From NCBI GenBank assembly GCA_002803225.1, contig NXFV01000049.1, forward strand, positions 1 to 51,973: a DNA stretch of 51,973 bases, in the 5' to 3' direction. Position numbers and translations under genes: made by a program. Under the pieces are notes generated by a model, which saw only the letters and a program-made list of their open reading frames with translations, ran no database searches and was not told the origin of the DNA. Positions 1 through 11,171 of this stretch are shown here, piece after piece. The stretch comes from Gamarada debralockiae (taxonomy: Eukaryota; Ascomycota; Leotiomycetes; Helotiales; Hyphodiscaceae). The number at the start of each line of letters is the position of its first letter. The first letter of the stretch is position 1.

Positions 1-2
1 TC

Positions 3-83
3 AAGAGGCAGGCGGCAAAGGCGATTGCCAAGGATGGGGCATCAGCGGCCGTAGGTCAGTGGAACGAACAGAACTTGCTTTAA
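3..83 (+). CDS. possible C-terminal end of a truncated plus-strand gene
   Basis: Frame 3 is open from the window edge to TAA at 81-83 and would encode about 26 residues rich in Lys, Ala and Gln, ending QWNEQNLL. The composition resembles a basic protein tail, and the following bases are AT-rich like a 3' UTR. The stretch is too short to be significant alone and no family is recognised. Confidence 0.2.
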   Translation, partial: KRQAAKAIAKDGASAAVGQWNEQNLL

Positions 84-1146
84 TTGCCCCCCAGCTACTG
101 GCCCATGGCGTCTGATATTTCGCTGTCAGGATCGATAGTCGCTTTCGGCTGTAAATTCTCATCGACCTTTTCACACATGCCTAGACTGCTACCGTAATTC
201 TGTACGACAAAGCTGCTTAGACCATATATATTTTCTTTTAACAACTAGTTTCCAGAGGGCCTTAGGGGGCACTGTTGCTTTATAACTATCTTTGTGGCTT
301 TATTCTCGTGAATATTCTAGCGTCTTCTCTTGACTTCCATCTCTTGATTTAGGCTTGGTATGATATAGCTTTAAGTTACTACTTCTTAAAAACTCATACA
401 ACGATCGTAAACTCATACTAAGATTTTAAGTGATTAGATTAACTTGCCAGGCGTTTAGCTTTAGGAAAGTGTCGGATCGAATCCAAACTTAAGTGATATA
501 CCAGATCGTGGACAGACAAATAGTTGTTTCGGATGAGGCCGACTGTACCACCATGTTCTTGAATTGTACATGAAAATTAATGTTGAAGACCCTTCCATCT
601 CAAGTGGACCACAATGGCTCAAAAGGCTCCTTCATGGTTACCATCTTGGACTTGGGAGCTACCAGCGATTTTGTATCCAGGGCATGGGTTGATGCAGCAT
701 CAGCAATTGATGCGCGGAGGTCCAAGGTCGTCTTGTAAATCAACTTAAGATACGCACTGTCAGTGTTTCCAGTAGTGCAGACTGCAGTCCAAAACCGGGC
801 CTGAAAAATTGCATGTAGTCCGGCTTTGATGTGCTCGCCCATGCAAATATGTAATATCTTGCAATATATAATAATAGGTTTTGTCAACTCTTGGCAATGT
901 AGTCTGGGGAAAAGCTACACTACTGGAAACACTGCGCATTGTAATCTCCTCGCCTTTTCTACTGCTCGATCTTCTAGGATATAGTAATTATCATTGCTTG
1001 CTCTCATTGGGCCATTCGGTCCAAGTGCATCCTTGAAAAGTCTCAGAAGCTGTTCGATCATTCCCCCAAGGTATCGAGTAGTTCGTGTATTTTGAATGCA
1101 GCGAAGGAGTCTGTTCTGAGGGTATATGGAGAACGTAACGATTCAC
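84..1146. other. intergenic stretch, no supported gene
   Basis: The first half is AT-rich. A 95-codon minus-strand frame at 600-887 starts with a plausible ATG but resembles nothing I know and has no clear splice partners. Minus-strand sequence at about 920-1145 can be read as a continuation of the broken gene at 1147-1870 if a very short 35-nt intron (1116-1150) is accepted, which I doubt. Confidence 0.4.
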
Positions 1147-1870
1147 TTACTCATTGTATCCGGAAACTCTTTCATTTCTCATGGGCGCGCGATTGTAATA
1201 GAGCTCTGTCCAGCCCTTCTCTTCGACACACTTCTTTATTTCGGCAAGTTCATCAGACTCGAAGGTCGCGAAATCCTCGGCAGCGTTTGCGCCGGGCTCG
1301 GAATCGATGGCAGCTGGCACATATAACTTAGATTTTCAGCCGAACAACAAACTTTGAGAGTCTATCACAAATGTTTCCGTCATCTGCTCGACCATGCGTC
1401 TTCCGTCTTCGCATCGTTGATTCTCCTGCCACTTCGATCTCAGGCAGGTGAATTGCGCTGGTAATATCGAGTTCGCTGCCTATTCTGGGGAGCGACCGTT
1501 GTTCATTTCTTAAGCGTTGGCATTGCTCTCTAACTACCGGCCGTGCCCGTCTCTGAGGGTAATAACTTCACTTACGTTATGGCGATGGCGCTTGCCATAT
1601 CTCGACTACATTGGTGTTCGGATGGACAAATGATTTTAATGTGAAAAGATAGCAACTAGGAATAAAAGTCCCCTATGTGTGATCTATGTGTGATCCTTTG
1701 GGGTGCCGGGCTCAGCCTCAGCTGCAGAGCTTCCGCTGGGCTTCCCAAGGTAAAGGCCATTGGCGAACCAATCATCGTGGGAGCTATCACGTGGTGAGGA
1801 GGAAGTCGCTTCAGGTAGATGGATAGTTGCTCATGGATAGACGTGCTGCTTTGAAAATTATAACTTTCCA
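1147..1870 (-). pseudogene. broken gene of unknown function
   Basis: Several consecutive minus-strand frames read like soluble protein but cannot be joined by ordinary introns. Around 1560-1660 a frame contains FVHPNTNVVEIWQAPSP followed by a stop. From 1558 down to 1328 a 76-codon frame contains LPRIGSELDITSAIHLPEIE and ends at TAA. From 1320 to 1150 another frame contains DELAEIKKCVEEKGWTELYY. Between these last two the frame shifts within about ten bases, which suggests a one-base loss. A GTAAGT donor follows the last block at 1145-1150. The absence of a start codon and the mixed frames argue for a decayed gene rather than an intact multi-exon one. I do not recognise the family. Coding on this strand is favoured over the plus-strand frames here because the composition is acidic and soluble-protein-like. 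Confidence 0.35.
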
Positions 1871-2568
1871 AGACCCATTCGGGATGAAGGATCCAATGAA
1901 TTGGGTACGTGATACAAATTCACCCTTTCTTGAAAATTAGGAATACAGGGGATTTCTGGAAAGCAAGAAATACCTACCAAAGAAACTTCGAGCCTCATGA
2001 AGATCTTCATCTTCAGTCTCTATTGGTCTGCCGTCTCATGAGGATGAGGTTTGACATTCGTTTCGGTCCTGAGACAATTGGTTCTGGTCAATTTGTTGCG
2101 AGGTCATAATCGTAGAATGTGAAAGCAGCTTGACATTTAGAGAGTAGTGATCCAAGGGCTCTATATACAGCGTGGTGACTCATACCTAGGCAACAGGGCC
2201 AAGGGGTTATGACTCAGATGTCACGTTCCAACACAATTTCTATGCAAGCTTACGCATCAACTGTGACTTTTAAGTGGAATGATTGAAGAGGCTCGTTTGG
2301 CTTCAGAGCATTTCCTTCCGTGATACCTCCTTCTCTGCTGCAAGAAAAAAAATCCCACGGCTTCTAATTATTATTCAGTAAAACTTTATTATAATATCGG
2401 TATCCTCAAACTCCGTATTTCCCGCTCATTTATTTCGATGAAACCATGCCTTCACCGGAACGAATTCGAAATACAGAACAAACCACAGAGCACATTGGCA
2501 GCAACTTAATCTCCTTTTCGCGCGAGAAGAAACAGAAACTAACAAAACTATCCTAGGTCTAGGAAAAT
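1871..2568. other. intergenic, no gene seen
   Basis: The sequence has moderate AT content with no frame longer than about 66 codons that looks protein-like. An AT-rich patch at 2340-2400 may be the former promoter region of the coiled-coil pseudogene that follows. Confidence 0.4.
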
Positions 2569-3464
2569 GTGAAAATATATGAAGAGGCATCTCGACTGGC
2601 AAGCGAAGTAAGCTCCGGTCTCAGCAATCGAGATGATATCTCTAGCCGGGGGAGCCGTTCCCACCAACTCATCCAAGCGAGAGAGGCAAGGGCAAAGAGA
2701 CGAGCTAGTCTCCCTCAATCCAAGACTTCCTTACGAACAAGCTACCCTTTCGCAAACAAGTTGAAACTCCCATCCAAAAAATCGAAAGATTAGAAAATGC
2801 TCTCAAGGCATTAAAAGGACGCAGAACAGGGTTCGAACAGCAACTTGACGAAACCGCCGCCGAGATCATTGACTTAGAAGAACAAGAAGGGGCGGTCCTC
2901 AGAAGCAGATCACGAAATAGCGGCAACGCCGAAGAGATTGCGAAATTAGACAGTCAGATCCATGATCTCGAGACAACGTTTGAAATGACAATGGCACGGA
3001 ACGATCCCTTGATCCAGCAGCTCAAGGCAGCTCAGAAGATAATGGAATTGAGAGCTCAGTTGGCGGTGGTTGGTGAGCAGTTGGATCACGAACGGCAAGA
3101 AAACAGAGAGATCCGAGCGAGAACCCGGGAGCTTGAGTGAGACTTGCAAAGGACAGAAAACGAGCGAGATGAATTCAGACGTCGCGCGGAAAATAACTCC
3201 CGGGACCTGTCAAGCAGTAGGCAAATGCTGCAAAGCCCACAGAATGGCTCGTCATCGTTGGAGGAGGCAGGTGACGATAGGAGGAGAAGCCAGGGATCGC
3301 AAACTCAAACCGAGTATGATGAACATGTTGTGCCGTTGGAGAGGACAACTTCCAACTCTACCAGCAGACGACGAAGCAAGAATGGAGGAAAAGTTATGGG
3401 GGGATCTTACTTCGGCATTACCGGCAAAATCATAACCCATACTCGTACCGTCTCCGCCAGGTAG
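2569..3464 (+). pseudogene. coiled-coil protein, frameshifted and with an in-frame stop
   Basis: The reading begins near 2569 (frame starting KIYEEASRLASEVSS) and continues to about 2720. Protein-like sequence then moves to another frame that is open from 2709 to 3137. That frame encodes a long heptad-rich coiled coil (for example IQKIERLENALKALKG and QIHDLETTFEMTMARNDPL) and stops at TGA 3138-3140. Coding character continues in the same frame to TAG at about 3464, with a Ser/Arg-rich tail. The change of frame near 2710-2720 plus the internal TGA, which fits CGA-to-TGA or TGG-to-TGA, mark a pseudogene. The specific family is not recognised. It lies tail-to-tail with the Mug190-like pseudogene. 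An unannotated intron could explain the first frame change but not the internal stop. Confidence 0.55.
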
Positions 3465-3640
3465 AGTTGACGCAGGTATCCGATTCTTCCATTTCAAGGG
3501 ATTCTTGAAAAGAAATGCTTCCATAATCCATAGTCCGTGCCGCATCGTAGTCTTACATAAAGTCTTCCATACCACTCATTCGAGCCCATCACAAAAGGCT
3601 CAGACCTCAGTCTCAATCCACGTACTCTTCTCCTGATGTT

Positions 3641-6600
3641 TTAAAGCCTTACTAAAACGCGACTCTTCCTATGCCTAACCTTATCCCACGCCCAATCCGT
3701 GGTGCGAGAAGCCTTCCACTGCATAATGCCCCTATGTTTCCGATGCAACTTCCTATGATCTTTATAATCCTTGACCTGCCCCACCGCACCCCCACACCCG
3801 TCATCTGAAGGATTATGTCTCTCCACCAATTCCTTGGGTTTGTTCTTTACTATCTTGATTGGGTTTTCGGTTGGAGGACCTTCAGAGAGGAGTTAGAATC
3901 GGAGGAGAGGATTCGTCGTTGGTGTGAGAGAGTAGTTTTCTGGGGCTTGTTTTACGTGGAGGATTGATAATTGGGGTTCGATGCGGAGGGTGCGGATTTC
4001 TTTCATAGTTGTTTTCGTTTTCGTTTTCGGTGTCTGAAGAGTCGTCGGATTCGAAACCCTCGTTCCCTTCATCTCTCGCCCCACGATATCTCATCATTAA
4101 CCGTATCCAACACGTCCATAACATTCCTCACATCGCCATTCTTCCCTTCTGGGCGTAACTCTTATGATACCCTCTCAGTCCCCGCCAGAAATACACTGTC
4201 ACCTCAATCTCTCCGAACGGCTGTTCGCCTTCTTCCAATCCATCGTAGTCCGTGCACGTCGATTCCTTTTGAGGTTCTCTTTCTGCCGCTCCAGACTTTC
4301 ATTAAAACGTCTTCTCTTCTTCGTCTGCGATATCTTTGAACCAGAGGACTGCGAATGCGGGCGTCGAGTCTTTCCCTAGACTTGATTTCCGGAACTCGAT
4401 GATGAGAGGCATCGCATAGCGTTTGCGACATGCAAGGAAGATGGATTTCTTCCCGTGTTTGGGTATCCATTGGCCGTTATCAGCAGTAAGTTTCACCTGT
4501 GCGAGATTTTGAGCGTGCTTTGATGCGATCCTTCTGTAGATCTGGAGGGAAGTTGTCTCTTGGTTTGATATTACCCTTGATCTCCAACGTGCCGTAATTC
4601 CACCCTAGCAGCTCCTTAGGTAGTTGTAATTCAACGCTGCGGAATATATGTCCAAATCCGACCCAGCCGAGAAGGGGGCACATATCCATAGCCTGACTGC
4701 GGTTCTCGAAGGTTTTGCGGAGGGATAAGTACACGATACCTAGCAGGGCGTCGTTCTCGCCTCCTTGGCTGTCACGCACGCTGACCATTACTTCAGTGTT
4801 GCGCCAATCGCAAATGAAGCCTTCGGTTCCGGCACTGAAGAATGGATTCGGGTTCTTGGGCTTGGTGCGGATGCGGTATACCTCTTTGTGATTGAGGATG
4901 TGTGTGCAGGAACTGCTAGGCAGGTCATCCGATTGTTCAGCTTCATCTTCGCGGTCACCGGTTCGACGTCTCTTTTTTGTAGGGACTCGATTTCGAGGCC
5001 GGTGATGTTGCGGATTCGGATGGAGAGGATGCCGATGTCGCAATGAGAGTCGGGAGGTGACGCGCACATAAGTGCATCTTTCTTGCTCTTTGTAGTCTTG
5101 CACTTTCTGATGATTGATTTCCTTGGACTCGTCGTGTGCTGTGGCTTCGCGGAGTTTCTTTTCCGTCCTATCGGGAAACTTTCTTCTTCAGGTCTTCCTT
5201 GGTGTTGATATGCTCATTGACTTTTGATTCGAATGTTGGTCCTCTGTGATTCTTGTCTTGGAGTAATAGCCAACGGACCAGGAGAGTGTGCCGGGTATCC
5301 TCTCGTCAGCTTCCTCGCCCATGAATCGATCTTCCCTGTCGTACACCTGATTCTTCATTTTCGGACTGTGCATCAGCTCCTTCAAATCGACTTCAACTCT
5401 TCCGAGGTCATCGTCTGCAGTGTATTTGTCTGAATCCCACAATTGTAAACAAAGCTTCTCTTCCGCGTTGAGCTCTTCCGGGGGTCACCAGCAAGTATTC
5501 GCATTCGTGCCATTTTGAGGTTCTGGTCCTTCTCGATGATACGTGTAGATGCAATTGTCTTGCCGAGCCTTCCCCAGGAACAAGTGATATATGAATCGCT
5601 CGAACCTTCCATTGGTCTGACGCCCCCCGTCGCCTTCTTTGAAATCTTTGGCTTCCTTCGTGAAGATCATGAACACCGTGGGTGATAGTATCTTTCTTGA
5701 GATCGTCGCCAACGAGCACGTCCTTCATATCGAGTGTCAAGCTCTTCAGCGCGACGTACTTAGCGAGGGCCACATCAATTGAGGTTTGGACAATGAAGAG
5801 ATGAGTGGTACGTTCATCAAGTTGGGAAGGTGTTTTGAAAGAGGAACACATGTCAAATCAGCTTGTGGTTGGCCAAGGAATATCAAAGTGCAAAGGCTGA
5901 AGAATGGAGGGTTTGGTCTTAGCTGAAGACGAAGTCGCATAGTACCGATAATCTCACGGAGCTCGATAATTGAAGCTAATAAGTCGTGGTTGATGAGCGG
6001 CCAGACTGAAGCAAGCAGACCTTCAGCCAAGCAGTTGATTCTGGTAGACGTCGATCAGTGTCGTTTAATTGCTGCTCTTCTGATCTTGCTGCATCCCACA
6101 CTTCATCCTCCCAGATATCCTGAACCTTTTTGCCTAACCATCCTCGAATCCCAGCGATTAATGCGAGCCCGATTCCGGATGCTAACGTGACGGTGATCGC
6201 TAAAGGCATAATAATGCGCCTAGGTTAGTTCTCTTCGTGGGCCTTGAACCATGAGGTTGATGATTCTGAGCTATTGGAGGACCTTGAGTCCGTGATAAGA
6301 AGGGCAAGGACCACCAAAGTTGCAAGAACTGCCACAAAGCCAATGCCAATCGCAGAGCCAACTTATATGTCTTTTCCAGCTCCGCTTTGACGTCGTCATA
6401 TGCGGATGGAGGAAAGATCTTCTTCATTCCGTCGTAGTCCTCCTGAAGCTCTCCCTTCTCTTCCTCTAGCTGACTCGAGGATTTTGAAGCATCGCTCAAC
6501 CCAGTCGCAGTCTTCTTGTTGATACCCGGCGCAGGCTCATTCGGAAGTGCTCGTCTTATGTGCTTTCCTTAGAATCCCGGATGACCAGTGGTAGATAGGT

Positions 6601-7124
6601 AACGGGATCCGTCACAACACGACCACTACCATTCCGCTTGTTATGCTTCCGCTTATCCTTCGGGTCCATATGCCCTGCACCTTTCTCTGTTGCTGATTGT
6701 CCTTGGTCCTTTCCTCCGTTCTGATGATCCCCATTCTGCTTCGCAGGTCCATGACTGTCCCCCTTTCCTGGACCGACTGATCCTGCTCATCATTCGCAGA
6801 TGGTCCGCCGGGGATGCCAGAATCATGTTTGCCAGGTTGCTTATCAACCTCCTCGGTGTTTCGATTCGCTGTTGAGTATGGGTTGCCAGGAGGCTGCTTC
6901 TTGTCCTCATCCTTGAAGATTGTTTTCATCACATTGAAAGCTCTCTTCGTCCTCGAGTCGTCTTCTTCGGTATGCTGGGCATCCTCGGCTTGCTTTTGTT
7001 GATCATCGAGCTCGTCTTGATGTTCTCGGTATCGTTGGATTGTGAGAATTGGATGACTGTGCGAGAACAGTGCTTTGTAGTTTCTACGAGAGGCCTCTTC
7101 GTCAAAGCTTAGCCGGTCCGTCAT
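3641..7124 (-). pseudogene. Mug190-like SMP/C2-domain membrane protein, heavily frameshifted
   Basis: In minus-strand order the blocks match a fungal Mug190/tricalbin-type protein. The N-terminus starts MTDRLSFDEEASRRN at 7124. A hydrophobic segment lies near 6330-6380, and a second with the SMP-domain start (ESTAW, then GLLASVWPLINHDLLASI) near 5975-6209. A C2 block follows (SSDSYITCSWGRLGKTIAST, then LWDSDKYTADDDLGRVEVDL) at 5190-5612. A second C2-like block (TEVMVSVRDSQGGENDALLG) lies at 4480-4900. A basic C-terminus (HRKLHRKHRGIMQWK) ends near 3641. Such proteins sit in the ER and carry lipid between membranes at contact sites. Here consecutive conserved blocks lie in different frames; within one C2 domain the frame changes twice in under 100 bases. 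Because the neighbouring HAD gene is clean, these look like true indels rather than assembly noise. At least eight frame changes are implied. Confidence 0.8.
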
Positions 7125-8602
7125 TTTGGAGCTGTGATGGGTGTCGTTTATAATGATGACTTCGAGACTGCCACAAGATAAGATTGAACTTCCAATGTTG
7201 ATGCTCACACAGAACTCACTAAAAGCGTGAAAGAGGATTTCAACCAATTCCAGATGTCTTGAAATGATTGAAATGATTGAAATGAACTCTTATGAGTGGC
7301 ATCTCTACCTGCTTTGCATAATGTTTATTTCAGGCTTAAAAGCTGCAGGAGTTGGCAGTATTCGCGAAATTCGCGGATCCTTGTTCAAATCGACAAGGGT
7401 CTTGAGTGGACCTCTCTGCGCCACGCACGTGATAGCGCGATTGAAGGCTTTTTCTACCCGTAAAGGTCGAGCCTTTGAGGTCCTTTTAGGAGTTGTAGAT
7501 CGGAGTTTGAGGTAAGACTTATGTAGAAAGTTTCCGCACGCCCAAGAGAGACTAGACAGCAGGTGAATAGTGCGATTCTAATCGCCCTCTCAAGGACATC
7601 CACCGTTTCCAACGCACTACCACTATGACAGAAACGGAGGATTCAGCAGCTCAGACAATTGACATTAAACAAAGGCTATGGAGTCAATGCAATGGACACC
7701 CTTTGAATCGAGAACCAGGAGAGATATCTATTCGCAAAGAAGGACGTGAATGACATCAAGCACAGGTCTGACCAGAACTCCTCTCTGATATTCTCACAGA
7801 GTATTGTTTGCAATGGAATCCACAATTTTGATTGTTGAAATCTAAAGAACGAACAACGCATATCAAAGTAACTCTACTACTTCTCGTATTTCTCGTGCGC
7901 ATAAAAGCTCTGCGATATCGCATTCCATTCCGACATCCACTCGGTATCGCGCAGAGTCGAGCCACAATGGATGGGTTGACCTGCAGACGCGCAATTGAGC
8001 ACAGAAGGAGGCTGCTCCAAAGGTACACATTGCCTCGGATGCAACATATGTACGTTTTCAATATGACTGGGGATAAATGAGGAGCGGCACAAATTGGTAC
8101 GAAACATTGCCAACGACGGCAAAGGATTTCTTTGGAAGGACACCGCTTGAGCCCCCAACTGTGTCGGGCTAATCCCATTTCACTATCAAGTGCTACCATT
8201 GGCGACGGTTACACTGCCCTGGCTGTTGGCTGCGTCAGGGAGGTACGGTGCATGAGCCTTCCCTCCCGCTGTCATCTCTCCCGATAACTTCCGGGGAATG
8301 GTAAATCCGCAAAGTCCTTGAGTTTGTGATAAGGTGAATCTGAGCTCAAGATTTACCCCGGAATACAAATATGAGAAAAAGAACGAGAAGAAAGAAAAAA
8401 ACGGGGGTCCATGGTGATATATGCATCGAACATGTGTTAAACAGGGGAAGAGAGATTAAAATAGGGGGACCCTAGGAAAGCACGGACCAGTTCAAGATAA
8501 ACAACGCGCTAAAAACGATATCAAAGTTCCAGGTGGCATTTGTCACACCTTTTAACCCTCACTCTGCGTTGTCTTCCCTTCCCATCCATACAATCTCGCA
8601 CG
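7125..8602. other. intergenic region upstream of the HAD gene
   Basis: Several 60-147-codon frames overlap on both strands at 7670-8200, the longest on the minus strand at 7756-8199. None has recognisable motifs, and the competing frames are similarly long, which suggests chance. The last 200 bases (8400-8600) are the likely promoter and 5' UTR of the HAD gene. Confidence 0.4.
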
Positions 8603-8818
8603 ATGCGATTATGCCTCTCGCATTTGCAAAAGGCCCTGCCTCGGCCAGACGGGCGGACGGTAATCAGCTCCCAATTCACTCCGCTTTCTCTTCACCGCCC
8701 ATCGCCGCGCAAGTTTATCCCCCCTCCTTCTCGACCCCTCCATAACCATCCCAGCCAAACATTATTTCCCACACCTACAAGAAGGCGATTCTCTCCCACT
8801 TCTATTTCAGTCTTCACA

Positions 8819-10119
8819 ATGACCCCTTCCGTTGATCACCGCGCCGAACACCTAGGCCATCGTCGTTACAGCAGCGCGGCGAGCTCCGTTGAAGGGATGC
8901 CCAGCTTTGCTTTTGCTTTTGAGTAAGCTATCTGCTCCTTTGTCACCTTCTAAGATAGTCGCAAGCTAATGGTGACATGACTAGTATCGACGGAGTACTA
9001 TTGCGATCCTCAGCACCCATTCCCGGAGCCGCCGAAGCTCTTGCTTATTTACACAACAACAACATCCCCTTCATCTTGTTGACCAATGGAGGAGGCAAAC
9101 ATGAGTCGGCGCGTGTTGCGGAGTTGAGCAAGAAGCTCGGAGTACCTCTCACCGAGGAGAACTTTGTTCAATCTCACACTCCATTCAAGCAATTGGTTGA
9201 GGGATCGGATACAATTGAGAGTTTGAAGGACAAGACTATCTTGGTTACTGGTGGTGATGGAGACAAATGTCGCAAGGTTGCTGAAATGTAAGCAACCAAG
9301 ACATTTCAATTGGCAATGAAGCTAACATCCACTCCCAGGTACGGCTTCGAAACCGTCGTAACCCCAGGTGACATCCTCATGGAGTACCCCACCATCTGGC
9401 CCTTCAACCAGATCTTTTCCGATTACTACCACAAGACGACTCGACCTCTTCCCCGCCCCGTCGATCTCACCAACCCCTCCGAGTCCCTCCGATTCGACGC
9501 TGTCTTTGTCTTCAACGACCCCCGCGACTGGGCTCTCGATTCACAAATCATCCTCGACTTGCTGCTCTCGAAGCAAGGAATTCTGGGCACATACTCTGAG
9601 AAGAACGGTGACACATCCCTCCCGAACAATGGCTGGCAACAGGACGGTCAACCAAAGCTGTTCTTCTCAAATCCAGATCTCTTTTGGGCTACGAGCTACC
9701 ATATGCCACGCCTTGGCCAAGGCGGCTTCCAAGCCTCGCTCCAAGGAGTTTGGGATGCTACTACTGGTGGCGCAACACTTGCCCGTACGGTTATTGGCAA
9801 GCCATACCCGGATACGTACAAATATGCTGAGCGCGTTCTGAATAAGCATCGTCAGCAAATGCTTGGTGGAAATGGCGAGCACAAAAAGAAAGTCATCCAG
9901 TTGAAGCGAGTTTTCATGGTTGGCGACAACCCCGAGTCGGATATCCGTGGCGCGAATGAGTTCGATAGCGCATATGGTACGGAGTGGACTAGTGTTCTTG
10001 TTAAGACTGGCGTCTTCCGTCCTGGTTCTGTGCCTGCGTACAAGCCGAAGGTCATTGTCGATGATGTTTTGGCGGCTGTCAAGTGGGCTCTGCAGGAAGA
10101 GGGATGGGGAGTGGAGTAG
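8819..10119 (+). CDS. CECR5/YKR070W-type HAD-superfamily IIA hydrolase
   Basis: Three exons at 8819-8922, 8985-9287 and 9339-10119 give a 395-residue protein. The introns are 62 and 51 nt, and the second has a canonical GCTAAC branch site. Splicing at 8922/8985 restores the HAD nucleophile motif FAFDIDGVLLRS. Motif II is ILLTNGGG, and the C-terminal metal-binding motif is VFMVGDNPESDIRGAN. Length and order fit the CECR5 branch (HAD IIA), whose yeast member is mitochondrial; the physiological substrate is not known to me. The frame stays open upstream to an ATG at 8603, adding 72 Arg/Ser/Pro-rich residues that could be a mitochondrial presequence. I chose 8819 as the conservative start because homologous sequence begins nearby. 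The gene is intact and well conserved, unlike both neighbours. Confidence 0.9.
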
Positions 10120-11171
10120 AGGGCATTAAGCTATACTCATTTGCAATGACCTTGGTCTGCCTCAAGTGAGACGTTGGTCTAGCGTGAGGGGTGAGGGGTA
10201 CAATCTTGGCATTTCTAGGTGTTTGAGCGTTGAGCGTCTCTTTGACCTTACTTTTAGCGTCCATATTAGAGTTCTAGACGGATGGTAGGGGCGTTGTGAT
10301 ACCACTGACACAAAACCAATAAAAGTTCATTTGAAATAAAACCCGATCATCAAGCTTGGCTAATGGAAAGGCTTGGTGAAATACCAGTTTTCTTCATTTT
10401 AATACCATGCTCTTTCGTCCACACGCGAATCAGATGAGACCCTGCTGTTCCAGATGTCCTCGATATCAGAACTCACACATACTTCATAAGTTGCACGGCG
10501 AGCTTCAGCGTTACGAGCCAGCTCAGCTTCCTTCTAACACGAGTCCCAAGATCCACTCCGTGATGCAGAATGTACTGTCGTCTGACTAAATCGTTCCCTT
10601 TAGAGAAAGAACGCGGATGCTTAGTTGACGCGCTGCTTTGAGGGCATCTTCATCAAGGCGAGATGATGGCTCTTAGCTATTGGATTGGGAGATAGTAAGA
10701 ATATAGTGGAGTATCATGCTAGGTAGAATTTTAGTAACGTCCGAAATGGACCCACAATTTGTGCATGTCTGCCTGTTCAATAGTCTTCCACAAAGGTGAT
10801 GCGGATACTCACATGTGAATTGGCTAGGGCGAGAGAGTTGGTGGATGTGTTCGTGACAGGATTTTAATACTCAATGCAAAAGCAGGGGCGGACGAGAAAA
10901 CTAGCTTTCAAGAGATATCTTTGTCAGAACGACCGGTGGATTATATAATATCTCGCGTGTTCATTTGATTCAATAGGTTCATTATATTGTACAGCTTTCA
11001 TAAAGGGTGACTATCTCACCATTTCGCAATCTACTTGCCCATAACCTTGCCTTCTTGCTGGCTCGCCCCATCGTCATTATGACCATCACAAATTCACACC
11101 ATGCAAGGACATAGAAAAAACGACTCGCGATCGATTGCCATGACTGCACAGCATTAGTCTGATTGCTGGCT
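10120..11171. other. 3' region of the HAD gene and intergenic DNA
   Basis: No convincing gene is present. A 113-codon minus-strand frame at 10982-11323 overlaps the C-terminal part of the DUF7924 pseudogene in a different frame and is probably a shadow. AATAAA-like sequence at 10318-10323 may serve as the polyadenylation signal of the HAD gene. Confidence 0.4.

Noticed and set aside
471..490. GGATCGAATCC as a tRNA B box
   Set aside because: No A box or acceptor-stem pairing at the right distance on either strand.
3971..4339. Plus-strand Phe/Arg-rich frame
   Set aside because: Antisense to the acidic C-terminal linker of the Mug190-like pseudogene.
4480..5103. 207-codon minus-strand frame as an intact gene
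   Set aside because: Only its middle and C-terminal parts match the C2 region of the Mug190-like protein; its N-terminal part is the same gene read in the wrong frame.
9368..9841. Plus-strand 157-codon frame inside the HAD gene
   Set aside because: Shadow of HAD exon 3 in another frame.
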